From NCBI GenBank assembly GCA_965217015.1, contig OZ244224.1, positions 992,001-1,056,000 of the forward strand: DNA of 64,000 nucleotides, in the 5' to 3' direction. Shown here in pieces: positions 8,600 through 17,073 of this stretch; position 1 is the stretch's first letter, and each line of letters starts with the position of its first letter. Under the pieces are notes generated by a model. The model was not told where the DNA came from. It did not search any database and was given only the letters and a program-made list of their open reading frames with translations. The DNA comes from JAYQKL01 sp038142705 (GTDB lineage Bacteria > Pseudomonadota > Alphaproteobacteria > RS24). The translations under genes were made by a program, and so were the position numbers.

Positions 8600-9754
8600 T
8601 TAAAGTCTTTGCACGGCCACAGCAGTTGCCTCACCACCCCCAATACATAGTGATGCTACACCATATTCTAGACCCCGCTGCATCATGGCATTGATGAGCG
8701 TCACTAGAATACGCGCACCTGAAGCACCAATTGGATGACCTAGCGCACAGGCGCCACCACGAACATTCACTTTATCATGATCAAGACCTAATTCCTTCAT
8801 AGCAATCATTGTAACCACAGCAAAAGCCTCATTAATTTCATAAAGGTCAATTTGCTCTGCCTTTAAATCTGTCTTTTCAAATAATGCTTTCATTGCCCCC
8901 ACTGGCGCAGAAGTAAATTCTGCTGGCGCGCGCGCATGGACTGCATGCCCCACAATTCTCGCTAGAGGCTTAATATTTTTTTCAATAGCATCTGCTTCGC
9001 GCATCAAAACTAAAGCCGCAGCGCCATCAGATATTGAACTTGCATTTGCTGCAGTAACTGTACCATCGCTAGAAAAAGCAGGCGTCAACATGGGAATACG
9101 ATCAAGTTTAGCTTTGTTAGGCTGCTCATCGATTTTTATGATTGTCTCGCCTTTGCGCCCCTTAATCTTGACCGGCACAATCTCTTTTTCAAATGTACCA
9201 TCGGCGATCGCCGCTTGCGCCCGCTCTACTGAAGCTATAGCAAAAGCATCTTGCGCCTCCCGGCTAAACTGGAACTTATCCGCCGCCTGATCCGCAAAGG
9301 CCCCCATTAACCGTCCCGGCTCATAAGCATCCTCAAGACCATCCAGAAACATATGATCTTTTACCTCACCATGACCAAGACGATAACCTGACCGGGCCTT
9401 TGACAATAAATACGGCGCATTGCTCATACTCTCAAGGCCGCCAGCAATCATGATATTATGTGAACCAGCTTTAATGGCATCATGGGCCTGCATAACAGCC
9501 TGCATTCCAGAACCACACATTTTATTTACTGTAACACAAGGCACTTCTGAACTCAGCCCCGCGCCCAAAGCTGCCTGACGCGCAGGCGCCTGCCCCAAGC
9601 CTGCAGGCAAAACGCAGCCCATAATGACACCATCAACCACTATTTTAGAATGACCAACCTTCGAAAGCGCACCCTCAATAGCAGCTGCTCCCAAGGTTGT
9701 TGCCTTTACAGATGACAAATCTCCAAGCATGCCTCCCATAGGCGTGCGGCTCAT
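8600..9754 (-). CDS. Acetyl-CoA acetyltransferase (thiolase)
   Basis: A degradative/biosynthetic-type thiolase that condenses or cleaves acyl-CoAs (acetoacetyl-CoA to two acetyl-CoA). It has the nucleophile cysteine in VNKMCGSGMQA, the NEAFA motif, GHPIGASGAR, and the C-terminal CIGGGEATA with the second catalytic cysteine. From the ATG at 9754 it has 384 residues but lacks the first beta strand. In-frame codons upstream (to 9784) encode ITENSIVIVG, the normal thiolase N-terminus, with no ATG, GTG or TTG. Translation may therefore begin at the ATC at 9784, or the ATG start has been lost. It stands alone, 71 bp downstream of the LysR gene and in the same direction. It could finish side-chain beta-oxidation of an aromatic acid. 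Confidence 0.9.
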   Translation of the reverse strand: MSRTPMGGMLGDLSSVKATTLGAAAIEGALSKVGHSKIVVDGVIMGCVLPAGLGQAPARQAALGAGLSSEVPCVTVNKMCGSGMQAVMQAHDAIKAGSHNIMIAGGLESMSNAPYLLSKARSGYRLGHGEVKDHMFLDGLEDAYEPGRLMGAFADQAADKFQFSREAQDAFAIASVERAQAAIADGTFEKEIVPVKIKGRKGETIIKIDEQPNKAKLDRIPMLTPAFSSDGTVTAANASSISDGAAALVLMREADAIEKNIKPLARIVGHAVHARAPAEFTSAPVGAMKALFEKTDLKAEQIDLYEINEAFAVVTMIAMKELGLDHDKVNVRGGACALGHPIGASGARILVTLINAMMQRGLEYGVASLCIGGGEATAVAVQRL

Positions 9755-9825
9755 ACCAACAATAACTATAGAATTTTCAGTGATATTTTAAACTTTCATT
9801 TATTTTAAAATTTTCAATTAATGTT

Positions 9826-11046
9826 TTACTTCAGGTCTGCAGACAAATTTCTTATATACCTCAAAAGAGTTTGCTGAGTTTTTGTAGGTTGCCAGTCTTT
9901 CCTGCTGGTCATGCCAATCGCTCTCAAAACATCACCTGCAGGGTGGGGTCTAGATACAAGCATGCCAGAGCTTTGCTCAAATTGCGTTTGTGAGTCCGAT
10001 GAAAGCATCAATCTATCACTACTATTTAAAATCACTCGTGCGCTATCGAGGGTGTTGCATTCGACGATATTTTGAGAGGTTTTACTAATATCAATTAGTT
10101 TTAATAAATGATTGTATAAAGGTGTGTCATTTCGTGGAGTAATCCATTGATAACTCTCCAAATCCTCTTTAGTGAACGATTTTGAATTTTCTAGCGGATG
10201 ACCTGGACGCATGATAATAGAAAGCGGGTCATCAAAAAGATGCTCTTGTTTGAGGTCATCATCCTCAAAATCATCACGAAGCGCACCAACGAGAAAGTCA
10301 ATTTCACAATTTTTCAATTGTTTTATCAGACTTTCATATGTCCCTTCCAGTATAGACACTCTATGGCTAACACTATCAGAGCAAAATTTATTGACCGCCT
10401 GAGGTACAAGGAAACTTCGTGCAAGCGGCATTGCCCCGATTACAGTAACCCCACGTTCATCACCCAAAAGAGCATTTATTTCGATAATGCCTTGTTCAAT
10501 CTCGTGAAAAAACTTTGAAACGCCTTGCGCAACAACATCGCCAAGACGGGTTGGACGAATCCCATAACTGGTTTTTTCAAAAAGCGAAGATTGCATTATA
10601 TTTTCTAACTCGCGGGCAGAATGATGAAGTGTTGAAGTGGATATCTTTATTTCTTTAGCTGCGCGCACAAAGGAACCATGTGAAACAATTGCAATTAACG
10701 CGCGCAACTGAGCAGTGGTTAAAATTTGAGAGATATGCATTTGGGAATTATTTAATTTTGAAGATAGCGAAGCAACTCCCGAGAATGACTTGTGCAAATG
10801 CTCAAAAGCACGAATAACCCTTACCTTGAATACTTCACCTGCATTTGTAAGATAAACACCACTTTTTTTTCTTGTAAAAAGCGATGTCCCGACTCGTTCC
10901 TCAATTTTTTGGATACCTTGAGTTATGGCAGGCTGGGATATATAAACTTTATGTGATGCTAAAGCCAAAGAGCTGCATTCACATGATGCTAAAAAATAGT
11001 ATAAGTGCCTAATATTTATTAATTTTTTATTTTTCCAAATAGCCAT
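9826..11046 (-). CDS. LysR-family regulator with two tandem N-terminal HTH domains
   Basis: A 406-residue protein, about 100 residues longer than usual LysR regulators. Residues about 13-72 form one LysR winged helix (IRHLYYFLASCECSSLALAS, SQPAITQGIQKIEERVGTSLF). Residues about 110-168 form a second one (LRALIAIVSHGSFVRAAKEI, STLHHSARELE, SSLFEKTSYG). The rest is a LysR substrate-binding domain. It is divergent from the lig operon, the usual arrangement for a LysR activator of that operon. In sphingomonads LigR plays this role, but LigR has a single HTH. The effector would probably be protocatechuate or a ring-cleavage intermediate, by analogy only. No clear ribosome binding site precedes the ATG at 11046. 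Confidence 0.85.
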   Translation of the reverse strand: MAIWKNKKLINIRHLYYFLASCECSSLALASHKVYISQPAITQGIQKIEERVGTSLFTRKKSGVYLTNAGEVFKVRVIRAFEHLHKSFSGVASLSSKLNNSQMHISQILTTAQLRALIAIVSHGSFVRAAKEIKISTSTLHHSARELENIMQSSLFEKTSYGIRPTRLGDVVAQGVSKFFHEIEQGIIEINALLGDERGVTVIGAMPLARSFLVPQAVNKFCSDSVSHRVSILEGTYESLIKQLKNCEIDFLVGALRDDFEDDDLKQEHLFDDPLSIIMRPGHPLENSKSFTKEDLESYQWITPRNDTPLYNHLLKLIDISKTSQNIVECNTLDSARVILNSSDRLMLSSDSQTQFEQSSGMLVSRPHPAGDVLRAIGMTSRKDWQPTKTQQTLLRYIRNLSADLK

Positions 11047-11131
11047 ATAAACGAAGATAAATCTTAATCTGTAAAAAAAAATTAAGACCCTTATTAGCTT
11101 TTATTTATAGATAAAGCAAGCTTTGAATTAG

Positions 11132-11141
11132 ACAATATTGT
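11132..11141. promoter_or_regulatory. Candidate LysR operator in lysR-ligK divergent region
   Basis: The 138-bp divergent spacer holds a perfect palindrome ACAATATTGT within TTAGACAATATTGTATCAA, about 45 bp upstream of ligK. LysR sites are usually short interrupted dyads of the T-N11-A kind, and this is the clearest dyad in the spacer. Binding is not shown by sequence alone. Confidence 0.35.
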
Positions 11142-11184
11142 ATCAAAGAACTTATGGTTATTTTCAAAGTGAGGAGAAATTAAC

Positions 11185-11889
11185 GTGCCAGTTGTTGTTG
11201 AAAATATAAAACGTCCTGACATGGAATTAGTGAATGCTTATGTGAACGGTAAATATGGCGTCGCAACTATACATGAGGCGCAAGGTCGTAAAGGATTACT
11301 CGCATCCTATTTAAATCCAATATATACAGGCGCACATATTGTTGGCACAGCAGTAACAATTAATGCGCCTCCATGTGATAACTGGATGATTCATGTAGCT
11401 GTTGAGCAATGCAAGCCTGGTGACATACTTGTTATCGCGACAACCTCACCCTCTGATGCTGGCTATTTTGGTGACCTTCTTGCAACAAGCTTAAAAGCAA
11501 GAGGCGTCAAAGGTCTCATTATTGATGCGGGCGTAAGAGATATAAAAGATTTAACAGAGATGCAGTTCCCTGTTTGGTCAAAATGTATTTTTGCTCAAGG
11601 GACAGTTAAAGAGACATTAGGGGATGTAAATGTCCCAATTGTATGTGCGGGTCAATTAGTTCGACCTGGTGATATAATTATTGCTGATGATGATGGTGTC
11701 GTGGTTGTTGAACAAGAAAAAGGCTCTGAAGTTCTCTTAAAGGCGCAAGAGCGCGAAGCTAGAGAAGAAGAAAAACGCCAGCGCCTTGCAATGGGCGAAC
11801 TTGGTCTTGAAATATACAATATGCGTGCACGCCTAAAAGAAAAGGGGCTTATCTATATTGATCAAAAGGACTTTAAGGAAAAATGTTGA
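11185..11889 (+). CDS. ligK: 4-carboxy-4-hydroxy-2-oxoadipate aldolase / oxaloacetate decarboxylase
   Basis: A 234-residue RraA-fold class II aldolase, close in length to LigK/GalC/PmdF (about 228). It cleaves 4-carboxy-4-hydroxy-2-oxoadipate to pyruvate and oxaloacetate, the last step of protocatechuate 4,5-cleavage, and can decarboxylate oxaloacetate. The start is GTG at 11185 behind a good GAGGAG site. The RraA-type core is visible in GYFGDLLATSLKARGVKGLIIDAGVRD, which carries the metal and substrate contacts. It is the first gene of the plus-strand lig operon and overlaps the next gene by 7 bases. Confidence 0.92.
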   Translation: MPVVVENIKRPDMELVNAYVNGKYGVATIHEAQGRKGLLASYLNPIYTGAHIVGTAVTINAPPCDNWMIHVAVEQCKPGDILVIATTSPSDAGYFGDLLATSLKARGVKGLIIDAGVRDIKDLTEMQFPVWSKCIFAQGTVKETLGDVNVPIVCAGQLVRPGDIIIADDDGVVVVEQEKGSEVLLKAQEREAREEEKRQRLAMGELGLEIYNMRARLKEKGLIYIDQKDFKEKC

Positions 11890-12977
11890 CCGCAATACCA
11901 ACATTATTAATGCGTGGTGGCACTTCAAAAGGTCTGTATTTTAATGCAAATGACTTACCAACAGATATAGAGACACGTAATGCGGTCCTGCTATCATCAA
12001 TGGGGTCACCAGACTTAAGACAGATTGATGGCGTCGGTGGGGCGCACCCATTAACGAGCAAAGTTGCCATATTATCTCCATCATCCAGAAATGATGCTGA
12101 TATTGATTATTTATTTCTTCAAATCTCGGTCAACGATAAAATTGTTTCAGATAGCCAACCATGCGGAAACATTCTTGCTGGTGTCGGGCCATGGGCAATC
12201 GAAAACAATATTGTTAAACCAAACCCAGATGTTACCCCTGTGCGCATTCACACTATTAATAATGGATCTATGGCAACAGCTCACATCCAAACCCCCAACG
12301 GCAAAGTTGAATATGAAGGGGATTGCAAAATCTCCGGGGTTCCGGGCACAGCTGCCCCTATCATAATTGATTTCCACAACATCGCAGGTTCAAATTGTGG
12401 ACGACTATTTCCTACTGGCAACACAATTGACACAATTGATGGTGTTGAAATTACATGCATAGATAATGGCATGCCACTAATTATACTCAAAGCGTCTGAT
12501 TTTGGTCTGACTGGCAGAGAGTCCCCGCAAGAACTTGATAAGAACCAAGACCTAAAGGAGCGACTTGAAAAAATCCGACTTGCTTTTGGCCCAAAAATGA
12601 ATCTTGGTGATGTCTCGCTTAAGACTGTTCCAAAAATGACACTCGTTAGTCCGCCGCTAGAAGATGGCGACATCAACACACGAACTTTTATCCCCCATCG
12701 CGCCCACGAAGCCATTGGTGTTCTGGGCGCGGTCAGCGTCGCGACGGCATTACTTTCCCCCGAAACCGTCGCGACGCAAGTTTCCGGAAAATCAGCAAAT
12801 GCTCAAAATGCTCAAAGCTGTCATATTGAGCACCCAACCGGTTTTTTTGGCGTCGAAATTGAAGCCGATAACGTCCAAGCTGACTTCCAAGTTAAACGCG
12901 CTTCATTGCTGCGTACGGCACGAAAGCTTTTTCGGGGAGAAGTTTATGTTCCTTCCTCAATATGTAGCGGCGCATGA
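11883..12977 (+). CDS. galD: 4-oxalomesaconate tautomerase (PrpF family)
   Basis: A 364-residue PrpF-fold isomerase starting LTAIPTLLMRGGTSKGLYF, the hallmark of GalD/PrpF proteins. GalD from Pseudomonas interconverts the keto and enol tautomers of 4-oxalomesaconate in gallate degradation. In this operon it would deliver the form used by the hydratase LigJ. The conserved segments SDSQPCGNILAGVGPWAIE and the diaminopimelate-epimerase-like two-domain layout fit. It overlaps ligK by 7 bases and the next gene by 4 (ATGA), so translation is probably coupled. Confidence 0.85.
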   Translation: MLTAIPTLLMRGGTSKGLYFNANDLPTDIETRNAVLLSSMGSPDLRQIDGVGGAHPLTSKVAILSPSSRNDADIDYLFLQISVNDKIVSDSQPCGNILAGVGPWAIENNIVKPNPDVTPVRIHTINNGSMATAHIQTPNGKVEYEGDCKISGVPGTAAPIIIDFHNIAGSNCGRLFPTGNTIDTIDGVEITCIDNGMPLIILKASDFGLTGRESPQELDKNQDLKERLEKIRLAFGPKMNLGDVSLKTVPKMTLVSPPLEDGDINTRTFIPHRAHEAIGVLGAVSVATALLSPETVATQVSGKSANAQNAQSCHIEHPTGFFGVEIEADNVQADFQVKRASLLRTARKLFRGEVYVPSSICSGA

Positions 12978-13855
12978 CACATAAATTTGCATTTGTTGGG
13001 TTTGGTGAGGTTGGTAATGTGCTGGCTAAGGATCTCAAGATACACGGCTACACAATTACTGCATTTGATTTAAAATTTGGTGACCTTGAATCACCCCCCT
13101 ACAAAAACGCCAACCAACAAGGCGTGAAAATTTGCGAAAAAGCAACCCAGGCCGTTTGTAATGCTGATATAATCTTTTCAGCAGTAACTGCAAACCAAAC
13201 TATTGAGGCCGCCCTTTCGGTTCGCGACGCTATCAAGCCAAATAGCTGGTATGTCGATGTCAACTCAGCATCACCAGAAACCAAATGCCGTGCAGCAGAA
13301 ATGATTGATGGTGCTGGCGGGCGCTATATTGAGGCGTCCATTATGTCACCTATTCACCCTAAAGGCATCACATCACCCATTATTCTTGCTGGACCCCACG
13401 CAAAGAAATTTGAAGCCATTGCAAACGATTTGGGGTTCTCGCGCACGCAATTTTATAGCACCACACCAGGCAAAGCCGCAGCGGCCAAACTGTGTCGGTC
13501 TATAGTTGTTAAAGGCATGGAAACGCTTATAACAGAATCGCTTTTGGCTGCCCGCTCTTATGGCGTCGAAGAGTTTGTACTCTCATCATTAGAAAACTTG
13601 TTTCCACACCCAAACTGGAAAAAACATGCCCATTACATGATTACGCGCTCAGTATTACACGGAGATCGTCGGTCTGAGGAGATGCAAGAGGCTACAAAAA
13701 CAGTCCAGAGCATTGGCTGTTCACCCATCATGAGCAGTGCTTGTGCAGACAGACAAAAACTATCAGCTGCTTTTTCCGCCTATTCACAAGAAACTGATTT
13801 AAATGACTTGCTTGACGTCATGCTGGTAAAGGCAAATGAGGATAAACCACTATGA
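12974..13855 (+). CDS. NAD(P)-dependent oxidoreductase, 6PGDH-like with DUF1932
   Basis: A 293-residue protein with an N-terminal Rossmann domain (FVGFGEVGNVLAKDL) of the 6-phosphogluconate / 3-hydroxyisobutyrate dehydrogenase type and a C-terminal helical DUF1932-like domain with GKAAAAKLCRSIVVKGMETL, which carries the family lysine. It overlaps galD and ligJ by 4 bases each (ATGA), so it belongs to the operon core. No step of the canonical protocatechuate pathway needs it. It might oxidise or reduce a dead-end intermediate or a related substrate such as a methylated or gallate-derived acid. The reaction is not known to me. Confidence 0.75.
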   Translation: MTHKFAFVGFGEVGNVLAKDLKIHGYTITAFDLKFGDLESPPYKNANQQGVKICEKATQAVCNADIIFSAVTANQTIEAALSVRDAIKPNSWYVDVNSASPETKCRAAEMIDGAGGRYIEASIMSPIHPKGITSPIILAGPHAKKFEAIANDLGFSRTQFYSTTPGKAAAAKLCRSIVVKGMETLITESLLAARSYGVEEFVLSSLENLFPHPNWKKHAHYMITRSVLHGDRRSEEMQEATKTVQSIGCSPIMSSACADRQKLSAAFSAYSQETDLNDLLDVMLVKANEDKPL

Positions 13856-14874
13856 TTATTGATTGTCATGGACACCAGACCCTATGTCCGCAAGCTCATC
13901 TTGATTTTCGGGTGGCTCAAAAAGCCCATCTTGAAGACCCATCACTACCGCGACCGCTTTTACCGGAGATGGCAGACGATGAAATAATCGAAATCATCGA
14001 AAATAACCAGCTCAAGCTTTTGAAAGAGCGCGGTGGTGACATGACTATTTTTTCGCCCCGCGCATCTGCGATGGAGCCTCATATTGGTGACCGTCAAACA
14101 GCGATAGATTGGTCACACGCTTGCAATAATTTGATACACAAAGTCACAGATCTCTTTCCAGACAATTTTGTTGGTGTTGGCATGTTGCCACAAAGACCAA
14201 ACGCACCAGTTGATGATGTGATTGAAGAATTGGAACGGGTTGTCACAGAATTAAACTTTATTGGCGTTAACCTCAATCCAGACCCATCCGGCGGACACTG
14301 GACAGCACCGCCTTTAACAGACAAATACTGGTACCCAATTTATGAAAAGCTAGTCGCCTTAGAAGTACCCGCAATGATTCATGTTTCCGGATCATGCAAT
14401 CCTAGCTTTCATGCAACCGGGTCTTATTACATTGCAGCTGACACCAATGCCTTCATGCAATTCATTCAAGGTGACTTGTTCAAGGACTTTCCTGATTTGA
14501 AACTCATTATCCCGCATGGTGGAGGCGCGGTGCCTTATCATTGGGGGCGCTATCGTGGACTAGCAGATATGCTCAATCAACCAGCACTTGACGAGCATGT
14601 GATGAAAAATGTGTATTTTGACACCTGCGTGTATCATCAACCTGGCATTGATCTACTGTTTGATGTCATCGATATTGATAATATTTTGTTCGGTTCTGAG
14701 ATGATCGGCGCTGTTCGTGGAGTTGACCCGCAAACTGGACATTTTTTCGATGACACAAAACGCTATATTGATGCTCTTGAAATTTCCGATGCTGATAAGC
14801 AAAAAGTTTTTGAAGGTAATGCCCGTCGAGTTTATCCGCGATTGGACAAATTACTTAAATCGAGGGGATTATGA
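13852..14874 (+). CDS. ligJ: 4-oxalomesaconate hydratase
   Basis: A 340-residue amidohydrolase-superfamily protein of the ACMSD-like branch. It begins MIIDCHGH with the HxH metal motif. SPRASAMEPHIGD, NLNPDPSGGHWT, IPHGGGAVPYHWGRYRGLA and FGSEMIGAVRGVDP match LigJ of Sphingobium SYK-6 closely, as does the length. It hydrates 4-oxalomesaconate to 4-carboxy-4-hydroxy-2-oxoadipate, the substrate of LigK. The start codon overlaps the stop of the previous gene by 4 bases, and its own stop overlaps ligI in the same way. Confidence 0.93.
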   Translation: MIIDCHGHQTLCPQAHLDFRVAQKAHLEDPSLPRPLLPEMADDEIIEIIENNQLKLLKERGGDMTIFSPRASAMEPHIGDRQTAIDWSHACNNLIHKVTDLFPDNFVGVGMLPQRPNAPVDDVIEELERVVTELNFIGVNLNPDPSGGHWTAPPLTDKYWYPIYEKLVALEVPAMIHVSGSCNPSFHATGSYYIAADTNAFMQFIQGDLFKDFPDLKLIIPHGGGAVPYHWGRYRGLADMLNQPALDEHVMKNVYFDTCVYHQPGIDLLFDVIDIDNILFGSEMIGAVRGVDPQTGHFFDDTKRYIDALEISDADKQKVFEGNARRVYPRLDKLLKSRGL

Positions 14875-15779
14875 GTACCCAAACTGAAACATTTGAAAAA
14901 ACTGAAGGTTGGCTCGACTGGCACGCAAACCCGTCAAAACCAAATTACATTCCACCAGAAGGTGCGGTCGATGCTCATTGCCATGTTTTTGGCCCAGGCG
15001 ATGAGTTTCCCTATGCGCCAGCGCGCAAATATACGCCCTGCGACGCATCCAAAAAACAACTATTTGCCCTAAGAGACCATCTCGGCTTTTCAAGAAATGT
15101 GATTGTGCAAGCGACATGTCACGGTCAAGACAATAGTGCTACGCTTGATGCTATCAAGCATTCTGAAGGAAAAGCCAAAGGGGTTGGTTCTGTTCAACCC
15201 ACAGTTTCCGATGATGAACTCGATACGCTCAATGCTGGAGGCATTAGAGGTATTCGTTTCAATTTTGTCAAACGGCTAGTTGATCCTTTACCGCCAGATG
15301 TTCTGACCGAGCTCGTAAAGCGAATTAACAAATATAATTGGCATATTGTCATTTATTTTGAAGCTCAAGACCTAGCTGAACTTACAGATTTTATTTCAAA
15401 CATTGAAACAACTGTTGTGATTGATCATATGGGGAGACCTGACCTCAGCAAGTCCGTTGACGGCCCTGAATTTTCCATGTTTATGGACTTAATGGACAAA
15501 AATAAACATGTATGGTCAAAAGTGACTTGTCCTGAAAGATTGTCACTTATGGGCCCCCATACTTATGATGATTTTGCACCCTTTGCGCGAAAAATTGTTG
15601 AAAATTTCTCAGATCGGGTACTTTGGGGGACAGATTGGCCGCACCCAAACCTGAAATCACATATGCCTGATGATGCTTGGCTGGTGGATATGATACCACG
15701 CATCGCGCCAACCATAGAGCTACAAAAAAAATTACTTATTGACAATCCCATGCGCCTTTATTGGCCAGAGGAATTGTGA
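14871..15779 (+). CDS. ligI: 2-pyrone-4,6-dicarboxylate lactonase
   Basis: A 302-residue amidohydrolase-fold enzyme of the LigI type. Motifs include DAHCHVFGPGDEFPYAPARKY, NVIVQATCHGQDN, GIRGIRFNFVKRL, VIDHMGRPD and WGTDWPHPN. LigI opens 2-pyrone-4,6-dicarboxylate to the 4-oxalomesaconate level and is unusual among amidohydrolases in needing no metal. It acts between LigC and GalD/LigJ. The 4-base overlap with ligJ supports the start. Confidence 0.93.
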   Translation: MSTQTETFEKTEGWLDWHANPSKPNYIPPEGAVDAHCHVFGPGDEFPYAPARKYTPCDASKKQLFALRDHLGFSRNVIVQATCHGQDNSATLDAIKHSEGKAKGVGSVQPTVSDDELDTLNAGGIRGIRFNFVKRLVDPLPPDVLTELVKRINKYNWHIVIYFEAQDLAELTDFISNIETTVVIDHMGRPDLSKSVDGPEFSMFMDLMDKNKHVWSKVTCPERLSLMGPHTYDDFAPFARKIVENFSDRVLWGTDWPHPNLKSHMPDDAWLVDMIPRIAPTIELQKKLLIDNPMRLYWPEEL

Positions 15780-15813
15780 GCAGATAGAAAAAGGGGCAGA
15801 AAAGGAGTTTTAA

Positions 15814-16215
15814 ATGAGTTGGCGATCACATGATTACGACGATATACCTGGCAGCTATGTGTTTAATGGAAAGACGGCACATAAAGCCTATGGCTTAAAC
15901 AAGCTCTTATACTCATTCAATGAAGAAAAAAACAGGAATGCCTTTGCTGAAAATGAAGCGGCTTATGCTGACCAGTTCGGTTTGTCAAATGAACAAAAAA
16001 AAGCACTGCTCAACCGAGACTTTCTGGCAATGATACGATTGGGTGCCAATATTTATTATGTCGCAAAACTTGCCATTCCCAGTGGTGTTACCATTCAGGA
16101 TGCTGGCGCGGCTTTTCAGGGCATAACAACAGAGGAGTTCAAAGCAAATCTGGCCTCTCACGGAGAAGGCTTAAGCAAAAGATTGCAAAAAGAGAAAGGG
16201 TTTTGGAATGGCTAG
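15814..16215 (+). CDS. ligA: Protocatechuate 4,5-dioxygenase alpha subunit
   Basis: A 133-residue small helical subunit of the LigAB extradiol dioxygenase. SYVFNGKTAHKAYGLNKLLYSF and the central NEQKKALLNRDFLAMIRLGANIYY are typical of LigA, which covers the active site of LigB. A good ribosome binding site (AAGGAG) precedes the ATG. The end overlaps ligB by 8 bases, as expected for subunits made in equal amounts. Confidence 0.95.
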   Translation: MSWRSHDYDDIPGSYVFNGKTAHKAYGLNKLLYSFNEEKNRNAFAENEAAYADQFGLSNEQKKALLNRDFLAMIRLGANIYYVAKLAIPSGVTIQDAGAAFQGITTEEFKANLASHGEGLSKRLQKEKGFWNG

Positions 16216-17047
16216 AATAATTGGCGGCGTCACCACATCACACATCCCGGCCATCGGTAATGCGATGACCAATAAGTTGGAAAATGAACCATATTGGAAG
16301 AGATTTTTTGATGGTTATGAACCTGTGAAAGAATGGCTGCATGAAAAGCAGCCAGATATTGCCATTGTGATTTACAATGATCACGGCCTAAATTTCTTTT
16401 TGAACAATATACCCACTTTTGCAATTGGCTGTGCGGATCAATACCACAATGCAGATGAAGGATGGGGGCTTCAGACACTGGCAAGCTTTGACGGCGATGC
16501 AGAATTTTCATGGCATATTGCCGAGTCACTCATAGAACAGGAATTTGACATTTCGACATGTCAGGAAATGTTGGTGGATCATGGCTTTATTGTCCCAATG
16601 GCCCTGATGTGGCGGCATTTGGAAACATGGCCGGTGAAAGCCATTCCGCTTGCCATCAATACGGTCCAACATCCCATCCCCTCAGCGCGTCGTGTTCTTG
16701 ATCTTGGATATGCGCTTGGCAATGCCATCCGCTCATATCCTGAGGATTTAAAAGTTGTCATTTTTGGCACTGGCGGCATGTCACACCAACTACAAGGCGA
16801 GCGCGCCGGCATCATTGATGTTGATTTTGATTTAATGTGCATGGACAAAATCATTGATGACCCTGACTGGATGGCTAATTTGTCAACCTCTGAACTGATC
16901 GAAAAAGCAGGGACTGAAGGCGTGGAAACAATCATGTGGCTCGCCATGCGCGGTGCATTGGATAAAAAAGTTAAGTGTATCCACAAGCATTATCATGTGC
17001 CAGTTTCAAATACTGGCGCAGGGGTGCTTGTACTTGAAAATAGTTAA
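16208..17047 (+). CDS. ligB: Protocatechuate 4,5-dioxygenase beta (catalytic) subunit
   Basis: A 279-residue class III extradiol dioxygenase. ITSH-type metal ligands appear as VTTSHIPAIG (His near 12) and YNDHGLNFF (His near 60), with a glutamate further on, as in LigB of SYK-6. The conserved GTGGMSHQLQGERAG is also present. With LigA it opens protocatechuate between C4 and C5 to 4-carboxy-2-hydroxymuconate-6-semialdehyde using Fe(II) and O2. It is in the middle of the lig operon, directly before ligC. Confidence 0.95.
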   Translation: MARIIGGVTTSHIPAIGNAMTNKLENEPYWKRFFDGYEPVKEWLHEKQPDIAIVIYNDHGLNFFLNNIPTFAIGCADQYHNADEGWGLQTLASFDGDAEFSWHIAESLIEQEFDISTCQEMLVDHGFIVPMALMWRHLETWPVKAIPLAINTVQHPIPSARRVLDLGYALGNAIRSYPEDLKVVIFGTGGMSHQLQGERAGIIDVDFDLMCMDKIIDDPDWMANLSTSELIEKAGTEGVETIMWLAMRGALDKKVKCIHKHYHVPVSNTGAGVLVLENS

Positions 17048-17073
17048 GAAGATTTTTTAAAGAGGAATTAATT

